A stretch of 64,000 bases of DNA from Candidatus Paceibacter sp. (GTDB taxonomy: Bacteria > Patescibacteria > ABY1 > S139-126). The stretch covers positions 205,572 through 269,571 of the forward strand of contig DYGA01000001.1 of assembly GCA_020724865.1 (NCBI GenBank), written 5' to 3'. The position numbers were made by a program, and so were the translations under genes. The notes under the pieces are model-generated. The model had not been told where the DNA came from. It saw only the letters and a list, made by a program, of their open reading frames with translations, and ran no database searches. Positions 14,536 through 21,697 of this stretch are shown here, one piece after another; position 1 is the stretch's first letter; each line of letters opens with the position of its first letter.

Positions 14536-15787
14536 TCGACAATCAAAATCTGTTTTAGTTGTTAATGACAAGCTAACTACAAGTAATAATTTGTTTGTGA
14601 GCGCGGGCTTGTCTTTTTTTGTAGCTGTGGTAATTATTAGTTTTTCAGCTGGAGTAATGCGTTTGGCTAGTGAATATTTGCAAGGTCATAAGATTTTTAA
14701 TTTTTCAGTAAAACAACAAGTATTTATTGATGAATCACCTGATTTTACAATTTATTTTCCGGATGAAGAAAAAAACGTTAGGGTAATACCGAAAGTAGTT
14801 GAACAGGAAAACAAAGCTGGCCCACCAGTAAGTAAAGTAGAAAATTGGTTTGCCGACTGGATACCTGTCCTAGTAGCTCAAGCAGCTACAAATCCAGAGA
14901 TATTAACAACAGACACAATAAATTTAACCTCACCGCCAATTCGGGTGGGGTTATTTTGGACTAAAAGAGTGGAAAAATTCAGTAGTTTAGGAGGTTTTCA
15001 ATTATTTGCCGGTGAGGAGTTGGTATTATCAAGCAACGGGCAAGAGCCAATACTTATGTGGTATGATAGTAAAGAAAAAAAATATTTTTTTACTCATCAG
15101 AATATAACCAAAGATTATGAACAACCCTTAAGACTTCAAGGTTTAAATCAGGCAATTTTACAAATTGATTCTTATGCCAATCCACCCAGTTGGAATCAAA
15201 CTTTATCGGATAACCAATTTAGGGGTAGTTTGGAAATATATCATGCTACCGGCACCGATCAAACTTGGATAATAAACGAGTTACCTTTGGAAGATTATTT
15301 AAAGGGTTTAGGTGAAACTAGATCAACCGATCATATTGAATATTTAAAAACCATGACCGTAGTGGGCAGAACTTATGCTTATTGGCACAAGTTGGATAAT
15401 TTTAAACACGGTCATCAGGGTTTTCATATAGATGCTTTTTATGATCAGGTTTATCGTGGTTATGCTAATGAATTAAGACACCCTGAATTGGTCAAAGCGG
15501 TAGAGGAAACGCACGGTGAGGTAGTTACTTATCAGGGTGAGGTAGCAATTACTCCTTATTTTGCCCGGAGTAATGGTCGGACAAAAAATTGGTCAGAAGT
15601 TTGGTATCAAGATCCGTATCCTTGGATTAAATCGGTAGTGGTTCCAGAAGAAAAAGGTTTTAGTCAATTGGGGCACGGAGTTGGTTTGTCTGGAGTTGGA
15701 GCCATGATCAAGGCCAAGAACGGTGAAACCTACCAAGACATAATCAAATATTTTTATCATGATGTAGAAATAAAATCTGTTTATTGA
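14522..15787 (+). CDS. Membrane-anchored SpoIID/LytB-domain protein
   Basis: 421 residues. Residues about 23-47 form one membrane helix (LFVSAGLSFFVAVVIISFSAGV), leaving most of the protein outside. Residues about 235-420 are a SpoIID domain: FRGSLEIYH, TWIINELPLEDYLKGLGET, YLKTMTVVGRTYAYWH, FARSNGRTKNWSEVW, FSQLGHGVGLSGVGAMIKAKNGETYQDIIKYFY. SpoIID is a lytic transglycosylase acting on denuded glycan strands; here E in LPLEDYL is at the position of its catalytic Glu (family knowledge). Sporulation is not implied, since the domain is widespread. It probably trims peptidoglycan. The region before the domain is unassigned. Confidence 0.88.
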   Translation: MNLDDRQSKSVLVVNDKLTTSNNLFVSAGLSFFVAVVIISFSAGVMRLASEYLQGHKIFNFSVKQQVFIDESPDFTIYFPDEEKNVRVIPKVVEQENKAGPPVSKVENWFADWIPVLVAQAATNPEILTTDTINLTSPPIRVGLFWTKRVEKFSSLGGFQLFAGEELVLSSNGQEPILMWYDSKEKKYFFTHQNITKDYEQPLRLQGLNQAILQIDSYANPPSWNQTLSDNQFRGSLEIYHATGTDQTWIINELPLEDYLKGLGETRSTDHIEYLKTMTVVGRTYAYWHKLDNFKHGHQGFHIDAFYDQVYRGYANELRHPELVKAVEETHGEVVTYQGEVAITPYFARSNGRTKNWSEVWYQDPYPWIKSVVVPEEKGFSQLGHGVGLSGVGAMIKAKNGETYQDIIKYFYHDVEIKSVY

Positions 15788-15800
15788 ATTTTTATTCTAT

Positions 15801-15843
15801 ACAAAAACCCGCTGTGATGAACAGTCGTTAGCGGGTTTTTTGT
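15801..15843. terminator. Bidirectional terminator between SpoIID and S1-domain genes
   Basis: Perfect 11-bp arms AAAAACCCGCT / AGCGGGTTTTT with a 16-base loop, between convergent genes, with A and T runs on both sides. Confidence 0.88.
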
Positions 15844-15852
15844 TGGTAGATT

Positions 15853-17115
15853 TTATTTTTTTAGAACAGTTTTGGTTTTCTTTTCTTTTTTTTCTTTATC
15901 TTTTTTTTCTACTTTTTCAACTTTAGTTGCAGTAGTGGGCTTGGTTTTGGTTGATTCTACTGGAGTGACATTTTTTTCTTTGTCTCCAGTTGGTGTGGAA
16001 TTATTTTTTTGTTTTAAAGCTTTTAAAGATAACCCTAGACGGTGTTCTTGAGGTTCAATAGAAACAATTTTAAAATCATAATTTTCTCCAATTTTTAAAA
16101 CTTCGCCAGCATTTTTTATTGGATAATCAGCTAGCTCGCTAATATGTGCTAATCCGTGAATATCGCGGTCTAGTTCAACAAAAGCACCAAAGTCATTGGT
16201 TTTTAAAACTTTACCGTTGACAGTTTGGCCAATTTTATATTTTTTTTCTACATCTTTCCAAGGATCTTCATGCAAAGCCTTGATGGATAGAGATATTTTT
16301 GAACCATCTATTTCAATTATTTTTGCTTCAACTTCTTCTCCAACTTTTATATAGTCTCTGGGATTGTCAATTCTTTGCCAGGCAATCTCTGAAATATGGA
16401 CTAAGCCTTCCATATTATCGCCAAACTCAACAAAAGCACCAAAATCAACCACGCCGGTGATTTTGCCTTTAACTACTTGACCGACTTGGAATTTACTAAT
16501 TGTATCTTTTTGCTGTTCTTCCCAGGCGGCTCGTTCGGAAACAATTAGTTTATTTTCTTTTTCATCAACATCAATAATTTTAGCTTCAAAATCTTGATTG
16601 ATATAACTTTTTAGAATTTCTAAAATTTTATTTTTATCACCACCTTCTACGCGTGGATAATGTTCGGTAGTGAGTTGGGAAACAGGCATAAAACCCATAA
16701 CTCCACCAACTTTACACATCAACCCGCCTTTATTGGCATCAATAATTTTAGTGGTAATAATCGTGCCTTTTTGTTTAATTTCTTCCAAATTTTCCCAAGC
16801 TTTTTGGTGTCCAGCTTGGCGAAAAGAAAGTTCCAAGATACCACGTTCATTTTCTTCTTCTAAAACAGTGGCATAAACTTCGTCGCCGATTTTGAGAGTG
16901 GTGTGGTCTCCTGATTCGTCTTCTAATTCTTTGCCTCGCACTAAGCCAGTAGTGAGACCGTTGATGTCAAGTAATACTTCATTTTTACCGATGTTAATAA
17001 CGGTTCCTTTGACCAGTTCTCCAATTTTAGGAAATTTTTGATTTTTGATTTCTTCCATCAGTTCAGCCATTTTGCCTGAAGTGGGGATGGAATCGTTGGT
17101 AATTTTTTTTGTCAT
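15853..17115 (-). CDS. rpsA: S1 RNA-binding domain protein, ribosomal protein S1-like
   Basis: 420 residues with four S1 domains: about 32-100 (GELVKGTVINIGKNEVLLDI), 118-190 (KGTIITTKIIDANKGGLMCKV), 207-277 (GQVVKGKITGVVDFGAFVEF) and 293-362 (GQTVNGKVLKTNDFGAFVEL). A Lys/Thr-rich tail of about 55 residues follows. E. coli S1 has six domains; four are usual in many other phyla. The last two repeats are the best conserved (GLVHISE and GLAHISE), typical of mRNA-binding S1 units. It should help ribosomes load mRNA, which matters here because most genes lack a Shine-Dalgarno sequence. Confidence 0.88.
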   Translation of the reverse strand: MTKKITNDSIPTSGKMAELMEEIKNQKFPKIGELVKGTVINIGKNEVLLDINGLTTGLVRGKELEDESGDHTTLKIGDEVYATVLEEENERGILELSFRQAGHQKAWENLEEIKQKGTIITTKIIDANKGGLMCKVGGVMGFMPVSQLTTEHYPRVEGGDKNKILEILKSYINQDFEAKIIDVDEKENKLIVSERAAWEEQQKDTISKFQVGQVVKGKITGVVDFGAFVEFGDNMEGLVHISEIAWQRIDNPRDYIKVGEEVEAKIIEIDGSKISLSIKALHEDPWKDVEKKYKIGQTVNGKVLKTNDFGAFVELDRDIHGLAHISELADYPIKNAGEVLKIGENYDFKIVSIEPQEHRLGLSLKALKQKNNSTPTGDKEKNVTPVESTKTKPTTATKVEKVEKKDKEKKEKKTKTVLKK

Positions 17116-17258
17116 TTAATTATTAAATTAACCTTTTTTGACTCAAAGGTCCTGCCTACCACAGGTTTTATTAAATAGTAGGATTAACCCTATTACTTTA
17201 TAGGAAAGTTTATATTTTGGCAAGACTAAGCCTTTTTGGGTTATAATGTAGATAGTTT

Positions 17259-17364
17259 AATAATAATTAATGACAAATTGTTAATTAATAGTCAATTGTT
17301 AAATCTAATAATTATTAATTAGTAATTTATTAGTCATTAGAAATTAATAATTAGTTATTAATCA
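17259..17364. repeat. AT-rich intergenic repeat, copy 2
   Basis: Words such as TTAATTAATAGTCAATTG and TATTAATTAGTAATTTATTA follow the same order as in copy 1 at 3930-4015. The stretch ends at the start codon of the gene at 17374. Confidence 0.5.
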
Positions 17365-17373
17365 TCATCTCCC

Positions 17374-18021
17374 ATGGGTTGGTATTCTGGAAAAAAACCT
17401 ATTTATAAATTAAATCAACTGCGGCTTGGTAAAACGCAACAGGAAGAGTTTTTGCATTCGCATTTAAAAATGAATACTCGTCAGATTAAAGAATTAAAAG
17501 AAAAGCTGGGCGGCAAAGCTTTGTCGGAAGGTAAACTTTTGACCGCTAGTCAATGGCAAAAAATAATGCAAGAACACGAACCGAACATTAAGGAAAAATG
17601 GCACGAATTTGTTAAACAAAAGGAAAAAGAATACCAAAATTATGTGGCAGAGGTAAAAAAAGAAAATATTAAAAAGGTTAGGGAAATGGAAAGAAAGCAA
17701 GAAGCAGCTGATAAAATGGTAAAAAAATTAACTGGCAGAGAAAAGCCCGGATCTTGGCGGGAAAAAATAAAAAAATCTATTGTTGCCGATAGAATTGATG
17801 TAAAAAATAGTGATTTGACTCCAGCCGCGCAAAGAGTTTTGCGTAAAAAAGAAGAATTAATCAATCGAAAAAAAACCGAATGGGTTCACGCTGATACGGG
17901 TAAGGCCACTACTGTCCATGAGTGGGAAGAAAAAAAGAAAAACGATAATACAGATAAAATTGAGACAGATATTGACCAAGTCAAAGAAGAGGCTAAGAAA
18001 CTCCCTGATATGCAGATTTAA
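17374..18021 (+). CDS. Hypothetical highly charged, helical protein
   Basis: 215 residues, no family recognised. It starts MGWYSGKKPIYKLNQLRLGK. Residues about 70-125 are a probable coiled coil (EKEYQNYVAEVKKENIKKVREMERKQEA), and the tail is again Lys/Glu-rich. It has no Cys, no membrane segment and no signal peptide. The net charge is strongly positive in the middle and mixed at the end, which would suit a nucleic-acid or ribosome partner, but this is only inference. It has no ribosome-binding site and is separated by 88 bases from the gyrA operon. Confidence 0.7.
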   Translation: MGWYSGKKPIYKLNQLRLGKTQQEEFLHSHLKMNTRQIKELKEKLGGKALSEGKLLTASQWQKIMQEHEPNIKEKWHEFVKQKEKEYQNYVAEVKKENIKKVREMERKQEAADKMVKKLTGREKPGSWREKIKKSIVADRIDVKNSDLTPAAQRVLRKKEELINRKKTEWVHADTGKATTVHEWEEKKKNDNTDKIETDIDQVKEEAKKLPDMQI

Positions 18022-18047
18022 TTAGGAAACAAAGGCCTAATTTAAGA

Positions 18048-18076
18048 TTGATTTTATTGGTAAAAAATGATAAAAT
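18048..18076 (+). promoter_or_regulatory. Promoter of the MBL-fold / gyrA operon
   Basis: TTGATT (18048-18053) and TAAAAT (18071-18076) have 17-base spacing. The predicted leader to the ATG at 18110 is about 27 bases. Confidence 0.55.
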
Positions 18077-18109
18077 TTTATTTGTGGATATAGGTTAAAT
18101 AAATAAAAT

Positions 18110-18751
18110 ATGCAAGCAGAATGGTTCGGACAAACGTTTATTAGAATGCAATTAAAATCACCACAAAATGGTGATTCTAATTTGCTTATTGATCCCTATC
18201 AGACAAAAAGTTTAGGTATGCGTCAGCCAAAAATGGAGGCTGATGTGATTTTGTCAAATAGCGGTAAATTAGATAGTAAATTGGTCATCCCTCAGGGCTC
18301 ATTTGTAATTACTGCTCCAGGCGAATATGAAATAAAGCAAATATTTATTTATGGTCTGCCAGAATACGATCCTGACGGGTTAGCAACTGGTAAAATAATG
18401 TATGTGATTGAAGGAGAAAATATGACCATGGCTCATTTAGGCAGAATAACTCAAGAAAATTTATTTGAGTCACAGTTGGAATATTTGGAAAATGTTGATA
18501 TTTTATTTATTCCTGTTGGAGGTGGTGATGGTTTGACGCCTAAACAGGCCGCTAAGATTTGTCAGCAAATTGATCCTCGAGTTGTAGTGCCTATAAATTA
18601 TGCTTTTGGTAATAATAAGATGCCTTTGGCACAAGTTGATGAATTTGTAAAAGCTAGTGGTTTAACTAAACCAGAAAAAGTAGAAAAGTTGCGCATAACA
18701 AAAAAAGATTTACCCAGTGAAGATACTAGGCTAGTTATTATTGAGATATAA
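18110..18751 (+). CDS. Metallo-beta-lactamase-fold protein lacking metal ligands
   Basis: 213 residues with the outline of UlaG-like MBL proteins: a start MQAEWFGQTFIRMQLK (family: W-x-G-H-S-x-F), LLIDPYQTK (family: I-L-I-D-P), then a strand ADVILSNSGKLDS exactly where active members have ADVVLxSHxHxDH. Here every His is replaced. FVITAPGEYEIKQIFIYGLP, MTMAHLGRI, VDILFIPVGGGDGLTPKQAAKI and PINY keep the rest of the fold. So the protein is very likely not a hydrolase and may bind a ligand or a partner. It is the first gene of an operon with a small membrane protein (six bases on) and gyrA. Confidence 0.85.
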   Translation: MQAEWFGQTFIRMQLKSPQNGDSNLLIDPYQTKSLGMRQPKMEADVILSNSGKLDSKLVIPQGSFVITAPGEYEIKQIFIYGLPEYDPDGLATGKIMYVIEGENMTMAHLGRITQENLFESQLEYLENVDILFIPVGGGDGLTPKQAAKICQQIDPRVVVPINYAFGNNKMPLAQVDEFVKASGLTKPEKVEKLRITKKDLPSEDTRLVIIEI

Positions 18752-18757
18752 TGTTTT

Positions 18758-19147
18758 ATGTTGTTTTTTCCTCAATTAACACCAGAAAAGAAAAAACAAT
18801 TAAGTTTTTTGTTGTTAATTAGCATTGGGTTGATTATATTGATCTGGGCGCTATGGTTGACAAAATTTGGTTATAGCCGAAAAGAAAAAAATAGCAGTGA
18901 ATTTTTTAATTTTTTTCAGCTAAGTGGTCAGGAAACAATAGATCAGTACAATCAATTCAAAGACCAACTTCAGGCTACTTGGCAACAGGTGGAAAGTACT
19001 GTAAATCAAACTCAGAAGCAAGAGAAAATTATTGATCAAATGAAACAGCGATTAGCAACTGCTACCACTACCAGTTCTACTACTTCCTCAACTCAAATAC
19101 AAGTAGATCAAAGCCCAGTAGAATCAATCAATCAATCAGAAGAATAA
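18758..19147 (+). CDS. Small single-pass membrane protein
   Basis: 129 residues, no family. One membrane helix (about 18-36, LLISIGLIILIWALWL) follows a short N-terminal basic tail. The outside or inside part is a helical segment rich in Gln (QYNQFKDQLQATWQQVESTVNQTQKQEKI, about 62-90) and ends in a Ser/Thr-rich tail (ATATTTSSTTSSTQ). It lies six bases after the MBL-fold gene and nine bases before gyrA, so all three are probably on one transcript. Confidence 0.7.
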   Translation: MLFFPQLTPEKKKQLSFLLLISIGLIILIWALWLTKFGYSRKEKNSSEFFNFFQLSGQETIDQYNQFKDQLQATWQQVESTVNQTQKQEKIIDQMKQRLATATTTSSTTSSTQIQVDQSPVESINQSEE

Positions 19148-19156
19148 ATTTATTTT

Positions 19157-21637
19157 ATGAGTGCTAAAAAAGATATTTTATCAGCCAAAAATTCAATTGA
19201 GCAAAGGATAGAGTTACGGCCATTGGTTCAAGAAATGGAGCAGTCTTATTTGGATTATGCTATGAGCGTGATTGTCGCTCGGGCTCTGCCTGATGTTCGT
19301 GATGGAATGAAGCCAGTCCATCGCAGGATATTATATGCAATGTGGGATATTGGTTTGCGTAGTAATGCTAAATATCGAAAATCTGCCACTGTAGTTGGTG
19401 AAGTATTAGGCAAATATCATCCGCATGGTGATGCGGCTGTTTATGATAGCATGGTTCGAATGGCTCAAGATTTTGCCATGCGTTATCCTTTGGTCAATGG
19501 TCAAGGTAACTTTGGCTCGGTGGACGGAGATAGTGCAGCAGCTATGCGTTACACTGAAGCCAAGTTGATGCCTATTGCTGAGGAGATGTTGTATGATTTG
19601 GATAAAAATACTGTGAATTTTATACCTAATTATGATGGTAGTCACAAAGAACCTCAAGTTTTGCCAGCAAAATTACCCAATTTATTGCTCAATGGTGCCA
19701 TGGGTATTGCGGTCGGGATGGCAACATCTATTCCCACCCATAACTTATCAGAAGTAATTGATGCCACCGTACATTTAATTGACAACCCCGATGCAGATGT
19801 CGATGATTTATTGACCTTTATTAAAGGACCAGATTTTCCTACGGGTGGAATTATATTTAACAAGGAAGACATTAAAACTGCTTACGCTACCGGTAAAGGA
19901 AGAATTGTGATTAGAGCCAAAACTGATATTGTCGAAGAAAAATCTGGGCAGTGGCAAATTATAGTTACAGAACTACCTTATCAAGTTAATAAAGCTATCC
20001 TTTTAGAAAAGATTGCTGAATTGGTACGTGATAAAAAAATTGAAGGTATTAAAGATTTACGTGATGAATCAGATAAAGAAGGTATCAGAGTGGTGATTGA
20101 ACTCAAAAAAGATGCCTATCCTAAAAAAGTATTAAATCAACTTTTTAAACATACGGAACTACAATCTGCTTTTCACGTTAATTTATTGGCTTTGGTAGAT
20201 GGCATTCAACCTCGGGTGCTGACTTTGAAAGATATTTTATTTGAGTTTATTAAACATCGTAAAGAAGTAATAGTTAGACGAACACAGTTTGATTTGGATA
20301 AGGCTAAAGATCGTGCTCATATTTTAGAAGGTTTGGTAATGGCTTTGGAGGACATTGATAAAATTATCAATACTATTAAAAAATCTAAAGATAAAGATGA
20401 CGCTAAATTAAATTTAATAAAAAAATTCAAATTATCCGAACGTCAAGCCGTGGCTATTTTGGAAATGAAATTACAACAATTGGCTAATCTAGAAAGATTG
20501 AAAGTTGAAGAAGAATTAAAAGAAAAAAAGAAATTAATCAGAGATTTGACCGAATTATTGAAAAGTGACAAAAAGATTTTGGGAGTTATCCGACAAGAAC
20601 TTTTGGACTTAAAAGAAAAATATGGTGATGAACGGAGAACAAAAGTAGTTCCTCATGCGATCGACAAGTTTTCGCAAGAGGATCTGATACCAAACGAGTC
20701 GACAGTGGTAGTCATTACTAAAGATGGTTATATCAAGCGATTGTCCCCTGATACTTTTAAGACGCAAAGCCGTGGTGGTAAAGGAGTAATTGGATTGGTA
20801 ACTAAAGAAGAAGATGTAGTAGAACATTTGTTTACAACTATGACTCATGCAGATTTATTGTTTTTTACTACGCGCGGTCGAGTGTTTCAATTGAAAGCTT
20901 ATGATGTGCCAACTGGTAGCAGAACCAGTAAGGGGCAGGCAATTGTCAACTTTTTGCAGTTATCACCTGAAGAAAAAATATCCGCTGCTTTAGCGTTGTC
21001 TGAAGTTAGGGATGATAATAAATTTTTGGTAATGGTGACTAAGAAAGGTATTATTAAAAAAGTAAAATTTGAAGAATTTGATAATGTTCGTCGTTCAGGA
21101 CTAATTGCTATTAAATTGAAAGCTGATGATAATTTAGAATGGGTTAAACCATCAAGTGGTAAAGATGATATTATATTGGTAACAGCTCAAGGTCAGGCTA
21201 TCAGGTTCAAAGAAACTGGTGTTAGAGCAATGGGTCGATCAGCTGCTGGCGTAAGAGCAATTCGGTTGAAAAAAGGTGATTGGGTGGTCGGAATTGATAT
21301 AATTTTTGAAGGCAAACCAACTAAAGAAGAGCAGTTATTAGTAGTGATGGATAATGGTTTTGCTAAACGCACAAAGGTAACTGAATTTAAAACCCAAGGA
21401 CGAGGCGGCAGTGGTGTAAAGGCGGCTAAAGTGACCAGTAAAACAGGAAAAGCCGTGGCCGCATTTGTGGTAAATGCGAAATTGGCTGAAGAGGATTTGA
21501 TTGTCATGAGTGAAAAAGGTCAAGTTATACGTTTACCTTTAAAATCTGTATCAGTTTTAGGTAGGGCTACACAAGGTGTGCGAGTGATGCGTTTTAAAGT
21601 TAGTAATGATACGGTTGCCAGTGTAACTTTTGTCTAA
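19157..21637 (+). CDS. gyrA: DNA gyrase subunit A
   Basis: 826 residues, full length. The catalytic Tyr is Tyr132 in AAAMRYTEAKL. The breakage-reunion part holds RALPDVRDGMKPVHRRIL and GEVLGKYHPHGDAAVYDSMVRMAQ. The C-terminal part has six blade repeats and the GyrA-box QSRGGKGV, which separates gyrase from topoisomerase IV. Together with GyrB (not in the window) it adds negative supercoils. The quinolone-region position equivalent to E. coli Ser83 is Ala (GDAAVYD), a residue linked to reduced quinolone binding. It is the last gene of a three-gene operon with a strong terminator. Confidence 0.97.
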   Translation: MSAKKDILSAKNSIEQRIELRPLVQEMEQSYLDYAMSVIVARALPDVRDGMKPVHRRILYAMWDIGLRSNAKYRKSATVVGEVLGKYHPHGDAAVYDSMVRMAQDFAMRYPLVNGQGNFGSVDGDSAAAMRYTEAKLMPIAEEMLYDLDKNTVNFIPNYDGSHKEPQVLPAKLPNLLLNGAMGIAVGMATSIPTHNLSEVIDATVHLIDNPDADVDDLLTFIKGPDFPTGGIIFNKEDIKTAYATGKGRIVIRAKTDIVEEKSGQWQIIVTELPYQVNKAILLEKIAELVRDKKIEGIKDLRDESDKEGIRVVIELKKDAYPKKVLNQLFKHTELQSAFHVNLLALVDGIQPRVLTLKDILFEFIKHRKEVIVRRTQFDLDKAKDRAHILEGLVMALEDIDKIINTIKKSKDKDDAKLNLIKKFKLSERQAVAILEMKLQQLANLERLKVEEELKEKKKLIRDLTELLKSDKKILGVIRQELLDLKEKYGDERRTKVVPHAIDKFSQEDLIPNESTVVVITKDGYIKRLSPDTFKTQSRGGKGVIGLVTKEEDVVEHLFTTMTHADLLFFTTRGRVFQLKAYDVPTGSRTSKGQAIVNFLQLSPEEKISAALALSEVRDDNKFLVMVTKKGIIKKVKFEEFDNVRRSGLIAIKLKADDNLEWVKPSSGKDDIILVTAQGQAIRFKETGVRAMGRSAAGVRAIRLKKGDWVVGIDIIFEGKPTKEEQLLVVMDNGFAKRTKVTEFKTQGRGGSGVKAAKVTSKTGKAVAAFVVNAKLAEEDLIVMSEKGQVIRLPLKSVSVLGRATQGVRVMRFKVSNDTVASVTFV

Positions 21638-21650
21638 AAAAATTAAACTT

Positions 21651-21688
21651 TATCAAAAGGCTCTCAATATATGAGAGCCTTTTGATAA
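21651..21688. terminator. Terminator between gyrA and polA
   Basis: Long near-perfect hairpin whose core is CAAAAGGCTCTCA / TGAGAGCCTTTTG. It lies between the convergent gyrA and polA genes and has AT flanks, so it can serve both. Confidence 0.85.
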
Positions 21689-21697
21689 TTGTATTTA

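Noticed and set aside
14349..14546. Minus-strand ORF of 65 codons
   Set aside because: Phe/Tyr/Leu-rich chance frame in AT-rich DNA lying over the consensus promoter and start of the SpoIID gene.
14522..15787. Sporulation capacity from the SpoIID domain
   Set aside because: SpoIID/LytB domains are widespread in non-sporulating bacteria and no other sporulation gene is present.
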